This document shows, piece after piece, positions 23,742-32,866 of a stretch of DNA of 48,211 nt; position 1 is the stretch's first letter, and each line of letters begins with the position of its first letter. Under the pieces are notes generated by a model, which saw nothing but the letters and a program-made list of their open reading frames with translations, did no database searches and was not told the DNA's origin. Source of the DNA: Gammaproteobacteria bacterium (GTDB lineage: Bacteria; Pseudomonadota; Gammaproteobacteria; DSM-19610). The stretch covers positions 1 to 48,211 of the forward strand of contig JAPHQV010000012.1 of the NCBI GenBank assembly GCA_026197075.1, given 5' to 3'. The position numbers and the translations under genes were made by a program.

Positions 23742-25049
23742 ATGGGGCAAGGGACCTTGCTGGCACATGGCCTGGGATTCGTGCCCGGTCGTGCGCGCGG
23801 GGTGCTGCGCCGATCCGTAACGAATCCAGACAGCGATATCCTGTTGTTGACGCAGGACCAACTGGGTTCCGTCTCTGTTTTGCCCGCCGGGATCCTCCTC
23901 CTCGATGGTGCACCCTTCTCCCATGCGGCGATCGGCCTGCTTGGCCTGGGCGTCCCGACCCTGATCCTGCCCGGCGCGCAGGCCGTTGCCCTGCGGGAGG
24001 GCGTGGAGGTCCTGCTGGATGGCGGCAACGGCCGGTTGTGGCTGGCGACCGGGCTGGAAACGGTCGGGCCGCCGCTGCCGGCGCCACCAGTCGGCGGGGA
24101 TGTCGTGAGCCGCGACGGGGTGGCGGTCTCCCTGCGCGCCAGTGTGCGCAGTGTGGCGGCCGCGCAGTGGGCACGGGCGCAGGGTTCGGCCGCCATCGGT
24201 CTGGTGCGCACGGAATTCCTGGAACCGGCCGGGGGACGTGCGCCCGATGCGGACTTTTACCATCATGCCTTCACCAGTCTCTGTGAATCGGCGGCTCCGC
24301 TGGAGGTGACCTTCCGGCTGCTGGATATCGCCAGCGACAAGCTGCCCGCCTGGCTGCCGGTCACGCCTGCCATGCGCAGTCCATTGGGCTTGCAGGGGAT
24401 TCGCCTGTTCGGAAGCGGTCCGGTGGCACGGGTGGTCGATGGGCAGCTGACGGCCATCGGCGGCTTGTCCGACGTGGGGCGCGTGCGCATCCTCCTGCCC
24501 TATCTGACGCGATACGAGGAGGTGCACTACTGGGTGGAACGGATACGCAAGCGTCTGCCGTCCGCGGTGCCGATCGGCGCCATGGTCGAGACCCCGGCCG
24601 GGGCCCTCGACCTGGAGCGTTGGTTCGAGTGGGTCGATTTCATCGCCATCGGCTGCAACGATCTCATGCAGTGCCTGTTCGCCGCCGATCGCGATCGCGG
24701 TGAGCTATGCGCCTATCTCGATCCCTACGCCCCATTGCTCTACCGCTTCTTCGCCCACATGGCCCGGTGCGCCGGTGCGCGTTTGTCCGAAGTGCAGCTG
24801 TGCGGGGTGCTGCCGCAGCTGGAAGGCGTGCTGCCGCTACTGCTGGGCCTGGGCTACCGGGCCTTTTCAGTGGATGCCGGACAGATTCCCTGGCTGGCGC
24901 GGACCGTTCGCGCGACGTCCGTCATGGAAGCCGCCGACCTGGCACGGGCGGTTTGCGCGGCGAAGGAAACTGCCGAGGTGCTTGCGCTGTTGCGCCGGCC
25001 TGCCACGCATGCCGGTCCCTTTCTGGATGGCGGTGTTCACTGGCACTGA
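23742..25049 (+). CDS. PtsI-like PEP-utilising enzyme without HPr-binding domain
   Basis: 435-residue protein with a phosphohistidine swivel domain (His61 in GAPFSHAAIGLLGLGVP) and a PEP-binding barrel resembling enzyme I of the sugar phosphotransferase system. Barrel landmarks are GLVRTEFL, FRLLDIASDK, GAMVETPAG, FIAIGCNDLMQ and the active-site Cys in LCGVLPQ. Enzyme I is about 575 residues; here the N-terminal segment and the helical HPr-binding insert are missing, so it probably transfers phosphate between PEP and a different partner, or acts as a standalone PEP enzyme. The ATG at 23742 follows GGGATGATGAA; the upstream ATG at 23676 adds residues unlike the family. No HPr or EII gene is nearby. 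Confidence 0.75.
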   Translation: MGQGTLLAHGLGFVPGRARGVLRRSVTNPDSDILLLTQDQLGSVSVLPAGILLLDGAPFSHAAIGLLGLGVPTLILPGAQAVALREGVEVLLDGGNGRLWLATGLETVGPPLPAPPVGGDVVSRDGVAVSLRASVRSVAAAQWARAQGSAAIGLVRTEFLEPAGGRAPDADFYHHAFTSLCESAAPLEVTFRLLDIASDKLPAWLPVTPAMRSPLGLQGIRLFGSGPVARVVDGQLTAIGGLSDVGRVRILLPYLTRYEEVHYWVERIRKRLPSAVPIGAMVETPAGALDLERWFEWVDFIAIGCNDLMQCLFAADRDRGELCAYLDPYAPLLYRFFAHMARCAGARLSEVQLCGVLPQLEGVLPLLLGLGYRAFSVDAGQIPWLARTVRATSVMEAADLARAVCAAKETAEVLALLRRPATHAGPFLDGGVHWH

Positions 25050-25235
25050 GGCAACCGCAATCCTGGTGGCGTGGAACAGGGGCCTGTCCAGGGTCGCGGA
25101 ACCGGCCGATTTCCGTAGCGTCTACGACCAGCTGCCCTTTCCCTCCCCGGGTTTGCTGATGAATAGCGGGCATTCCCCCGGCAGGCTGCTATCATGCGCC
25201 ATTGCCGCCTGCTCCCGCCCGGAACCCCCTTCCCC

Positions 25236-26618
25236 ATGAATACCGATTTCAGCTCCCTGCCGCTACCGCCCGAGCTACTGACCAACCTCGACACCCTCGG
25301 CTATACGGCGATGACCCCGATCCAGGCCCAGGCCCTGCCGCCCGTGCTGGCGGGTCGTGACCTGCTGGCCCAGGCCCAGACCGGCAGCGGCAAGACCGCG
25401 GCCTTCGGCATCGGCCTGCTGGCGCGGCTCAACCCGCGCCTGTTCGGGGTGCAGGCGCTGGTGCTGTGTCCCACCCGCGAGCTGGCCGACCAGGTGACGC
25501 AGGAACTGCGCCGGTTGGCGCGCGCCACTCCCAACATCAAGCTGGTGAGCCTGGTGGGCGGCACGCCCATCGGACCGCAGCTGGCCACGCTCGAACATGG
25601 CGCCCATGTGGTGGTCGGCACGCCGGGGCGGGTGTTGCAGCATATCGAGCGTGGCAGCCTGCCGGCGCAGCATCTGGTCACGCTGGTGCTGGACGAGGCC
25701 GATCGCATGCTGGACATGGGCTTCAGCGACGAGATCGACGCCATCATCGCCGCGCTGCCGAGCGCGCGCCAGACGCTGCTGTTCTCCGCCACCTATCCCG
25801 AGGCCATCGAGGCGATGTGCGGCCACGTGCTGCGTGACCCGGCCACGGTGCGTGTCGAGGCCGAGGCGGGACAGGCGCTGCGGATCACCCAGCGCTTCTA
25901 CGAGGTGAACAAGGGCCAGCGCACCCGCGCCCTGGTCGGGCTGCTGGTGGAATACCGGCCCCAGTCCTGCATCGTGTTCTGCAATACCAAGCAGCAGACC
26001 ACGGAGCTGGCGGAGGAGCTGGCGGCGCTGGGCCTCTACGCCCGCGCCCTCAACGGCGATCTGGAACAGCGCGAGCGCGATCGGGTGCTGGCGCAGTTCG
26101 CCAACGGCAGCACGGCGATCCTCGTGGCCACCGATGTGGCGGCGCGCGGCATCGACATCAAGGAACTGGACCTGGTGATCAATTACGAGCTGCCGCACGA
26201 TCCGGAAATCCATGTGCATCGCATCGGCCGCACCGGTCGCGCCGGTGAGAAGGGCGTGGCGCTGTCACTGTTCCTCGCCAGCGAGGCGCCGCGCGTCGTC
26301 GCCATCGAGTCCTATACCGGCGAGAAGCTCGAATACGGCACCGTGAAACTGGTGGACGACCTGGCCGGCATGAGCCTGAAGCCGCTGATGGTGACCTTGC
26401 AGATCGACGCCGGCCGCAAGGACAAGGTGCGACCCGGTGATATCGTCGGCGCCCTCACCGGCGCCGGCGGCATCCCCGCCAAGCAGCTGGGCCGCATCGC
26501 GGTGTTCGACCAGCATGCCTACGTCGCCGTCGAACGGCCGGTCGCCCGGCAGGCCCTGCAGGCCCTCAGCGAGGGCAAGGTGAAGGGGCGCCGCTTCAAG
26601 GCGCGGCGGCTGCACTGA
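25236..26618 (+). CDS. dbpA: ATP-dependent RNA helicase DbpA
   Basis: 460-residue DEAD-box helicase that acts in maturation of the large ribosomal subunit, recruited to hairpin 92 of 23S rRNA. Motifs in order: Q-motif (YTAMTPIQAQALP), Walker A (AQTGSGKT), PTRELADQV, TPGRVL, DEAD (VLDEADRML), SAT, then the second RecA domain with ARGIDI and HRIGRTGRAG. The C-terminal 75 residues (KVRPGDIVGALTGAGGIP, then AVFDQHAYVAV) are the DbpA-specific RNA-binding domain. The ATG at 25236 gives the usual family length; the frame from 25194 adds unconserved residues. Confidence 0.95.
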   Translation: MNTDFSSLPLPPELLTNLDTLGYTAMTPIQAQALPPVLAGRDLLAQAQTGSGKTAAFGIGLLARLNPRLFGVQALVLCPTRELADQVTQELRRLARATPNIKLVSLVGGTPIGPQLATLEHGAHVVVGTPGRVLQHIERGSLPAQHLVTLVLDEADRMLDMGFSDEIDAIIAALPSARQTLLFSATYPEAIEAMCGHVLRDPATVRVEAEAGQALRITQRFYEVNKGQRTRALVGLLVEYRPQSCIVFCNTKQQTTELAEELAALGLYARALNGDLEQRERDRVLAQFANGSTAILVATDVAARGIDIKELDLVINYELPHDPEIHVHRIGRTGRAGEKGVALSLFLASEAPRVVAIESYTGEKLEYGTVKLVDDLAGMSLKPLMVTLQIDAGRKDKVRPGDIVGALTGAGGIPAKQLGRIAVFDQHAYVAVERPVARQALQALSEGKVKGRRFKARRLH

Positions 26619-26703
26619 AACGGCGGTGCTGTAGTCCATGGATGACTCGCTACGCTCGCCCTTCGGGCCGCCCCTGCGGGCGTTCAACGCGCTGCGCGCT
26701 TTT

Positions 26704-26726
26704 GTCCCGCCTTCGCGGGAATGACG
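26704..26726. repeat. REP-like half unit
   Basis: GTCCCGCCTTCGCGGGAATG plus ACG matches the palindromic family seen at 20.0, 22.1, 23.0 and 30.3 kb. It lies between dbpA and the convergent fghA gene. The preceding 60 bases (26640-26703) are also rich in short GC palindromes, including GCCCTTCGGGCCG. Confidence 0.6.
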
Positions 26727-26736
26727 TTCCTTTGTG

Positions 26737-27573
26737 TCAGCCGGCCATGGCCCGCGCATGAAATGCCAGGTGTTCCCCGATGAAGGTGGCGATGAAGTGG
26801 TAGCTGTGGTCATAGCCGTCCTGCATCCGCAGGGTGAGCGGGAGACCGCGCGCGGTACAGGCCGCCTGCAGGTGTTGCGGGTACAGTTGCTCGACCAGGA
26901 ATTCATCGGCGCTGCCCTGGTCGACCAGGGCGGGCGGCAGCCCGGCACCGGCCTCCACCAGGCAGGTGGCGTCCCAGGTTTCCCAGGCGCTGCGGTCCTC
27001 GCCGAGATAGGCGCCGAAACAACCCTGCCCCCAGGGGCTGAGCACCGGGTTGCAGATGGGGGCGAAGGCGGATACCGAGGCATACATGCCGGGGTTTTTC
27101 AGGGCGCAAACGAGCGCGCCATGGCCACCCATGGAGTGGCCGCTGATGGCGCGCCTGCCGGGGATCACGGGGAATTCCGCCTCGACCAGCGCGGGTAGTT
27201 CGCGGGTGACGTAGTCGTACATCCGGTAGTGCGTCGCCCAGGGCGGTTGGGTGGCGTTGACGTAGAACCCCGCGCCCTTGCCCAGGTCGTAGCGCTCGGG
27301 CACGTCCGGCACGTCCTCGCCGCGCGGGCTGGTGTCGGGCATGACCAGAATCAGCCCCAGTTCGGCGCAGTAGCGCTGCGCGCCGGCCTTCACGCGCACA
27401 TTGTCGTCGGTGCAGGTGAGCCCCGACAGCCAGTACACCACCGGCAGCGGCTGTGTCGCGGCCTGTGGCGGCAGGTAGATCGAGAAGGTCATGGTGCAAT
27501 GGCAGCTGGTGGATGCGTGTTCCCAGCGTTCGAGCCAGCCGCCGAACTCCTTGGTGCGTTCGATTTGTTTCAT
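26737..27573 (-). CDS. fghA: S-formylglutathione hydrolase
   Basis: 278-residue serine esterase that hydrolyses S-formylglutathione to formate and glutathione, the second step of glutathione-dependent formaldehyde oxidation. Ser147 lies in the nucleophile elbow ([11 protein letters not shown]); the catalytic Asp is in [10 protein letters not shown] and His in YDHSYHFI. The signature GLTCTDDN near residue 51 is present. The ATG at 27573 is preferred to a GTG two codons upstream because GAGGTG, overlapping the upstream stop, sits just before it. It follows frmA directly, so the two form an operon. Confidence 0.95.
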   Translation of the reverse strand: MKQIERTKEFGGWLERWEHASTSCHCTMTFSIYLPPQAATQPLPVVYWLSGLTCTDDNVRVKAGAQRYCAELGLILVMPDTSPRGEDVPDVPERYDLGKGAGFYVNATQPPWATHYRMYDYVTRELPALVEAEFPVIPGRRAISGHSMGGHGALVCALKNPGMYASVSAFAPICNPVLSPWGQGCFGAYLGEDRSAWETWDATCLVEAGAGLPPALVDQGSADEFLVEQLYPQHLQAACTARGLPLTLRMQDGYDHSYHFIATFIGEHLAFHARAMAG

Positions 27574-27580
27574 TCCCACC

Positions 27581-28690
27581 TCAGAAGATGATGACCGAGC
27601 GGATGCTCTTGCCTTCGTGCATCAGGTCGAAGGCACGATTGATGTCCTCCAGCGGCATGGTATGGGTAACCAGCCTGTCCAGCTCGATCTTGCCGGCCAG
27701 GTAATTGTCCACGTAGCCCGGCAGCTGGGTGCGCCCTTTGACGCCGCCGAAGGCGGTGCCTTTCCAGGTGCGGCCCACCACCAGGTTGAAGGGCCGGGTG
27801 CATATCTCCTGGCCGGCACCGGCGACGCCGATCACGGTGGAGACGCCCCAGCCCATGTGGGTGCATTCGAGGGCATCCCGCATGACGTTCACATTGCCGA
27901 TGCATTCGAAGGAGTAATCGACCCCGCCCTGGGTCAGGTCGCGGATGTATTCGACCAGCGATCCGTTCATCTCCCCGGGGTTGATGAAGTCGGTCGCGCC
28001 CAGGGCCCTGGCCATTTCGAACTTGTCCGGATTCAAGTCGATGGCGAGGATGCGGCTGGCCTTGGCCATCACCGCGCCCTGGATGCAGGACAGGCCGATG
28101 CCGCCGAGGCCGAACACGGCGACCGTGGAGCCGGGCTCCACCTTGGCGGTGTTCAGCACCGCGCCGATGCCGGTGGTGACGCCACAGCCGAGCAGGCAGA
28201 CCTTGTCGAGGGGGGCCGCCGGATTGATTTTGGCGAGGGCGATCTCCGGCACCACGGTGTATTCGGCGAAGGTCGAGCAGCCCATGTAGTGGAAGATCGG
28301 CTTGCCGCCCTTCGAGAAGCGGCGGGTGCCGTCGGGCATGTAACCGGTCCATACGGTGGCGGCGATGGACTGGCACAGGTTGGTCTTGGGCGAGGCGCAG
28401 TACTCGCAGTGGCCGCACTCGGGGATGTAGAGCGGGATCACGTGGTCGCCCGGCTTCAGGGTCTTCACCCCCGGCCCGCACTCGAGCACGATGCAGCCGC
28501 CCTCGTGGCCGAGGATGCAGGGGAAGGCGCCTTCCGGGTCGTCGCCCGACAGGGTGAAGGCGTCGGTGTGGCAGACACCGCTGGCCACCACCTGCAGCAG
28601 CACCTCGCCCTCGCGCGGGCCTTCCACGTCCACTTCCTCGATCGACAACGGTTTTCTGGGTTCCCAGGCGACGGCGGCACGTGCTTTCAT
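27581..28690 (-). CDS. frmA: S-(hydroxymethyl)glutathione dehydrogenase / class III alcohol dehydrogenase
   Basis: 369-residue zinc- and NAD-dependent dehydrogenase that oxidises S-hydroxymethylglutathione, the first step in glutathione-linked formaldehyde detoxification. Catalytic zinc ligands are in SGVCHTDAF and LGHEGG; the structural zinc loop carries four Cys ([16 protein letters not shown]). The nucleotide-binding motif [10 protein letters not shown] is present. The ATG at 28690 is preceded by AAGGAG and gives the normal length. It is first in the frmA-fghA operon and divergent from the exonuclease gene. A minus-strand TATACT at 28745-28740 is a possible -10. No frmR repressor gene is in the window. 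Confidence 0.96.
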   Translation of the reverse strand: MKARAAVAWEPRKPLSIEEVDVEGPREGEVLLQVVASGVCHTDAFTLSGDDPEGAFPCILGHEGGCIVLECGPGVKTLKPGDHVIPLYIPECGHCEYCASPKTNLCQSIAATVWTGYMPDGTRRFSKGGKPIFHYMGCSTFAEYTVVPEIALAKINPAAPLDKVCLLGCGVTTGIGAVLNTAKVEPGSTVAVFGLGGIGLSCIQGAVMAKASRILAIDLNPDKFEMARALGATDFINPGEMNGSLVEYIRDLTQGGVDYSFECIGNVNVMRDALECTHMGWGVSTVIGVAGAGQEICTRPFNLVVGRTWKGTAFGGVKGRTQLPGYVDNYLAGKIELDRLVTHTMPLEDINRAFDLMHEGKSIRSVIIF

Positions 28691-28847
28691 GGTCAGGCTC
28701 CTTGGGGGATCAATCGCGAACGCGGATCGGTAGGAGGGGAGTATACCTGCCACTGCAAGCGGACCAAACGATCGCCATGTTTTCCCGAAAAGGTGCTTGT
28801 TTTCTGGTACATTGTCACCTTTAAGACGAGCAGCAGCAGGGCAAGGC

Positions 28848-29732
28848 ATGGCGACCAATCAGGCGTGCATCGATCAACTGACCGCGAGCGGCGACTACCG
28901 GATCATCCGGCGCCTGGAGCCCGTGGACCGGTATCATGCGGACAGCGGAGCCGAGAAGCACATCGGACTCTACCTCGACACCGAGTGCACGGGCCTGGAC
29001 CCGGAGATCGAGAAGGTCATCGAACTGGCCCTGGTGCCGTTCGAGTACGATGCCGAGGGCCGGATCTACCGCGTCCTGCCGGCCTACAACGCCTTCCAGG
29101 ATCCCGGCCGCCCCATCCCGCCCTTCATCACCCGCCTCACCGGCATCACCGATGCCATGGTGGCCGGGCAGGCCATCGATCCCGACGCGGTGGGGCGCCT
29201 GCTGGAACAGGCCGAGCTGGTCATTGCCCACAATGCCCGCTTCGACCGTCCCTTCGCGGAACAAATCCATCCCGGCTTCGAGGGGCTTTCCTGGGCCTGT
29301 TCCATCGCGGATGTGAACTGGAACGAGGAAGGTTTCGAGGGAGTGAAGCTGGATTACCTGGCGTACAAGCACGGCTTTTTCTATGAAGGCCACCGGGCCA
29401 CCATCGACTGCCAGGCGGGTATCGAGCTGCTGAGCCAGACCCTGCCCAGCGGGACACGGGTGTTGAAGCGGCTGCTGGACAATGCCGGACGCACCGAGGT
29501 GCGCTTGTGGGCCGTCAAGGCGCCCTTCGAAATGAAGGATGTCCTGAAGGCGCGCGGCTATCGCTGGTCACCGGGCGGCGAGGGGATCCTGAAGGCCTGG
29601 TACAAGGACCTGCCGGAGGGGGAAGCGGACGCGGAGCTGCTCTACCTCAACCAGGAGGTCTACCCGCGTGCGGTGGGCGTGCTGCCCATGGACCGGTTCG
29701 ATGCGAAGACGCGCTATTCGAAACGCGTGTGA
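28848..29732 (+). CDS. DnaQ-like DEDDh 3'-5' exonuclease
   Basis: 294-residue protein with an exonuclease domain of the DEDD family. Motif I is [12 protein letters not shown], motif [14 protein letters not shown], and motif [17 protein letters not shown] with the His and Asp four residues apart, so it is DEDDh. The C-terminal 90 residues ([20 protein letters not shown], then a Trp-rich stretch) are an extra domain seen in some DnaQ-like proteins of unknown role. The ATG at 28848 is used; the longer frame from 28797 lies in the divergent promoter region. It is probably co-transcribed with the DUF2058 gene 21 bases on. Confidence 0.85.
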   Translation: MATNQACIDQLTASGDYRIIRRLEPVDRYHADSGAEKHIGLYLDTECTGLDPEIEKVIELALVPFEYDAEGRIYRVLPAYNAFQDPGRPIPPFITRLTGITDAMVAGQAIDPDAVGRLLEQAELVIAHNARFDRPFAEQIHPGFEGLSWACSIADVNWNEEGFEGVKLDYLAYKHGFFYEGHRATIDCQAGIELLSQTLPSGTRVLKRLLDNAGRTEVRLWAVKAPFEMKDVLKARGYRWSPGGEGILKAWYKDLPEGEADAELLYLNQEVYPRAVGVLPMDRFDAKTRYSKRV

Positions 29733-29753
29733 TGGAGCGGCGAGGTACAGGCT

Positions 29754-30293
29754 ATGGCGAATTCCTTCGGTGATCAGTTTCTCAAGGCCGGCCTGGTGAA
29801 CAAGGCCCGGCTCAATGAAGCGCAGAAGTCGAAAAGCAAACAGCAGAAACAGAAACAAAAGCAGAAGATCGAAGTGAACGACGAGGCCGCGGAGGCCGCC
29901 CGGCGGGCCGCGGCGGAGAAGGTGGCGCGTGACCGCGAACTCAATCGCCAGCAAAAGGAAGAGGCCGCGCGCAAGGCCGCGCAGGCGCAGGTTCGCCAGC
30001 TGGTTGAATCGAATCGCGTGTCCTGCGAAGGCGGGGAGGTGGATTATCACTTCCAGGATGGCACGCTGATCCGCAAGCTCTTCGTCACGGAAGAAGTCCG
30101 CGGCAAACTGGCGCGGGGTCAGCTTGCCATCGCGAGGTTCGATGACGGCTACGCGGTGATCCCCCTGGCCGTGGCGGAAAAGATCCTGCTGCGCGATGAA
30201 GCCAGTATCGTCAGCACGCCATCCGGGCAGCAGGAAAGCGGGGAAGACGATCCCTACGCGGACTACAAGGTACCCGACGATCTGATGTGGTAG
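29754..30293 (+). CDS. yaiL: DUF2058 family protein (YaiL-like)
   Basis: 179-residue DUF2058 protein, sometimes labelled nucleoprotein or polynucleotide-associated. The start MANSFGDQFLKAGLVNKARL is characteristic. It is followed by a highly charged Lys/Gln/Glu-rich coiled coil at about 23-85 and a compact C-terminal domain (CEGGEVDYHFQDGTLIRKLF, then GYAVIPLAVAEKILLRDE). GGAG and GAGG sequences precede the start. No enzymatic residues are evident; function is not established. Confidence 0.88.
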   Translation: MANSFGDQFLKAGLVNKARLNEAQKSKSKQQKQKQKQKIEVNDEAAEAARRAAAEKVARDRELNRQQKEEAARKAAQAQVRQLVESNRVSCEGGEVDYHFQDGTLIRKLFVTEEVRGKLARGQLAIARFDDGYAVIPLAVAEKILLRDEASIVSTPSGQQESGEDDPYADYKVPDDLMW

Positions 30294-30328
30294 GTATCGG
30301 TCAGGGGAAGGCCAGACCAGGCCTCACC

Positions 30329-30354
30329 GTCATGCCGGCGAATGCCGGTATCCA
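30329..30354. repeat. REP-like half unit
   Basis: GTCATGCCGGCGAATGCCGG then TATCCA; same family as the pairs at 20.0 and 23.0 kb. It lies in the gap between the DUF2058 and yaeQ genes. Confidence 0.6.
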
Positions 30355-30389
30355 TGTGGAAACACTTGCACCTCTATTGAGCATCCCTG

Positions 30390-30932
30390 ATGGCCCTTTC
30401 CGCGACCACGTACAAGGTTGAACTCGAACTCAGCGATCTGGATCGCGGGATCTACGAAAGCCCGCGCTTTACCCTGGCGCGCCACCCTTCCGAAACCGCC
30501 GAACGACTGGTGGTGCGCATCCTGGCCTACGCGCTGTGGTACGACGCACAGCTGAGCTTCGGCCGTGGCCTGTCCGAGAGCAATGACCCCGCCCTGTCGG
30601 TTTCCAGTCTCGATGGCCGCTTGCTGCACTGGATCGAGGTCGGGCAGCCCGACGCGGAGCGCCTGGTGCGCCATGGGCGCAAGGCCGAGCGCATCTCCCT
30701 GCTGGCCTACGGCAACCTGCGCGTATGGGCGCCGAAGCTGCTTCCCCTGGTGGAAGGCGTGCCGAACCTCGAGATCGTCGCGGTCGACCCGGCCGCGCTG
30801 GAAGACCTGGCGCAGGAACTGCCCCGTAACCTGCGCTGGGGCGTGATGATCAGCGAGAACAGCCTGTTCGTCACCGATGAGCGGGGGCAGCACGAGGTAC
30901 CGTTGACCTGGCTGCGCGGAACGCGCGGCTGA
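30390..30932 (+). CDS. yaeQ: YaeQ family protein
   Basis: 180-residue YaeQ protein. Recognisable stretches are YKVELELSDLDRGIYES, ERLVVRILAYALWY, FGRGLSESNDPAL and WIEVGQPDAERLVRHGRKAE. The fold is a variant of the PD-(D/E)XK nuclease fold, with E-x-Q in place of E-x-K (WIEVGQ), so activity is unproven. Length equals E. coli YaeQ. It ends four bases from the convergent protease gene. Confidence 0.93.
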   Translation: MALSATTYKVELELSDLDRGIYESPRFTLARHPSETAERLVVRILAYALWYDAQLSFGRGLSESNDPALSVSSLDGRLLHWIEVGQPDAERLVRHGRKAERISLLAYGNLRVWAPKLLPLVEGVPNLEIVAVDPAALEDLAQELPRNLRWGVMISENSLFVTDERGQHEVPLTWLRGTRG

Positions 30933-30935
30933 GGA

Positions 30936-32075
30936 TCAGGGACGGGCGGGCAGGTAACGACCCCATTCCTCGTACAGCATCTCCACGGGAATCGCCATAC
31001 CGAAGCCCTGCATCATGGCGGAGGATTGGGACATCTTCATGGTGTTGATGCCGATCACTTCACCGGCCTCGTTGATCAGCGGCCCGCCGCTGTTGCCGGG
31101 CAGGATCTGTGTGTCGGTGACGATGTAGTCCCTTCCCAGGCGGGTGATGATGCCCGACGTGACCGAGTCACGCATGCCCAGCGGACTGCCGATGGCATAC
31201 ACCTTTTCCCCTTGCCGCAGTGCCCCGGACTGCCCGGCCTTGAGACTGGGGGTGACCTCGCCCTCGATCTTCAACAGCGCCAGGTCATGCTTCGTGCTGA
31301 CGTGCAGCAGGTTGGCCTGCAGGACCGTATCGTCCTTGAGATAGACCTTGAAGGTTCTCGCCACGCCCGCCAGGCTGGATTTCCAGTTGATGTCCGCCAG
31401 TTGTTTTTCCACCGCGCGCAGGGTCTCCTGGTAACGGGCCAGCTCGCGGTCATAATGGGATTTTCGGCTCTGGTAACGCGCCGTGTATTGATCGTATTCG
31501 CGCTGCAGTTCGACCCGGTAGCGGCTGTTCCTGGGTTCGTTGTCCAGCTGATCGCGCAGCCGCCGCAGGTCGGCATCCAGGAGAGCGAGATTCTTGCGTT
31601 CCTCGTCGAAGGAAACGCCGGCCTCGTCCAGGCTTTGCTTGCGGTCTTCCAGCTGCTGTTGCGCCGTGCGCCATTGATTGGTGTCACCGGGGCGCACCAC
31701 GTGGCGGTTGGTGACGATGTGTCCCGCATCGCTGATGAAGAAGCCCGAGCCGCTGCCGGCGACGGTTTCCACCGCGACCACCGCCTGGGTCAGGTGGGTG
31801 ATGAGTGAATCGGTGCCGTACCTGCCTTCCAGGCGGTCGCGCAAGGTGTTAGCTTCGCCGCTGTCTCCGGCCGCCGCCGCGGGCGCGGCCGTGCTGCCCG
31901 GGCTTTCGCTGCCGTTGCCTTCCTGGCGCTGGGGACGCAGGTGTTCCGGCAGGGTGTCGCCGAAATGCCAGCGACCCTCCGCATCCTGCCATTTATGGAT
32001 CTCCGCGGTGCCGATGGTGCCATGCAGCGACAGCAGGAAGCCGAGCAGCCAGGCGCTGGGTTGCAAGAGTCTCAT
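30936..32075 (-). CDS. Periplasmic trypsin-like protease with DUF4124 and coiled-coil insert
   Basis: 379-residue exported protein. After a signal peptide comes a DUF4124-like segment (EIHKWQDAEGRWHFGDTLP, about 25-45), then a Pro/Ala/Ser linker, then a trypsin-like protease fold. The catalytic triad is His125 (VTNRHVV), Asp264 (KHDLALLKI) and Ser329 (PGNSGGPL). Between His and Asp lies an insert of about 95 residues (134-230), rich in Glu, Arg, Gln and Leu, which reads as a long coiled coil. There is no PDZ domain, unlike DegP. Periplasmic quality control or envelope stress is a reasonable guess. Confidence 0.82.
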   Translation of the reverse strand: MRLLQPSAWLLGFLLSLHGTIGTAEIHKWQDAEGRWHFGDTLPEHLRPQRQEGNGSESPGSTAAPAAAAGDSGEANTLRDRLEGRYGTDSLITHLTQAVVAVETVAGSGSGFFISDAGHIVTNRHVVRPGDTNQWRTAQQQLEDRKQSLDEAGVSFDEERKNLALLDADLRRLRDQLDNEPRNSRYRVELQREYDQYTARYQSRKSHYDRELARYQETLRAVEKQLADINWKSSLAGVARTFKVYLKDDTVLQANLLHVSTKHDLALLKIEGEVTPSLKAGQSGALRQGEKVYAIGSPLGMRDSVTSGIITRLGRDYIVTDTQILPGNSGGPLINEAGEVIGINTMKMSQSSAMMQGFGMAIPVEMLYEEWGRYLPARP

Positions 32076-32183
32076 ATCATTATTCCCCGTTCGCGAGCAT
32101 CCGGATATCGCTCGGCACGATCATACTACCCTCCCGGGGCGTGTGGATTCCAATGGCGGTGCCGTCTGGGGGACAATGGTCCC

Positions 32184-32852
32184 ATGTCCTCCCCGCTTTC
32201 ATGCCCGTTGTGCGCAGGTGCCGCCGCCGAATTCTGCGCGGACCGGCGCCGTCGCTTCTATCGCTGTGACAGGTGCGAATTGGTCTTTGCCGATCCCGCC
32301 AGCCATCTCGACACGGAGGGGGAGAAGGCGGTTTATGACCTGCATTGCAACGACCCCGCTGATGCCCGTTACCGGACCTTCCTGGCGCGGCTGTCCGAAC
32401 CCTTGTGTGAACGGCTGACGCCGGGCATGCAGGGGCTGGACTACGGCTGCGGGCCGGGCCCCACCCTGGGCCTGATGCTGCGCGAGGCCGGCATGCTCAT
32501 GTGTGAATACGACCCCGTCTATCGACCAGACGAGACGGTCCTGCAACGCCAGTATGATTTTGTCACCTGCACGGAAGTGGTGGAGCATTTCCGTGACCCG
32601 GGCGCGGACTGGCCCCGGTTGGCGCGCCTGGTGCGTCCCGGTGGCTGGCTGGGGGTCATGACCTGGCTGATGGACTCCGCGCATGCGCGGGCCTTTCACA
32701 CCTGGGGATACAAGGGTGATCCCACCCACGTGGCGTTCTACAGCCCCGCGACCCTGGAGTGGTTGGGGCGGGAACTGGGATTCGAGGTATGGCGGCTCGA
32801 CGAGCGGGTGATATTGATGCGCCGCACAACCGGCGCACAGGGCGCCGGCTGA
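32184..32852 (+). CDS. Class I SAM-dependent methyltransferase with N-terminal zinc ribbon
   Basis: 222-residue methyltransferase. It opens with a four-Cys ribbon (CPLC near 7-10 and CDRC near 28-31), followed by a Rossmann-type SAM-binding domain with LDYGCGPGPTLGLML, an acidic residue in CEYDP, and CTEVVEHF. The substrate is not predictable; similar proteins modify small molecules, tRNA or proteins. The ATG at 32184 is preceded by GGGGGA. The longer frame from 31941 is antisense to the protease gene and is rejected. Confidence 0.82.
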   Translation: MSSPLSCPLCAGAAAEFCADRRRRFYRCDRCELVFADPASHLDTEGEKAVYDLHCNDPADARYRTFLARLSEPLCERLTPGMQGLDYGCGPGPTLGLMLREAGMLMCEYDPVYRPDETVLQRQYDFVTCTEVVEHFRDPGADWPRLARLVRPGGWLGVMTWLMDSAHARAFHTWGYKGDPTHVAFYSPATLEWLGRELGFEVWRLDERVILMRRTTGAQGAG

Positions 32853-32866
32853 CGGGTATTTTCCGA

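Noticed and set aside
27491-29386. 631-codon plus-strand frame over fghA, frmA and the exonuclease
   Set aside because: It is antisense to two well-supported enzymes and lies out of frame with the exonuclease; no domain is visible.
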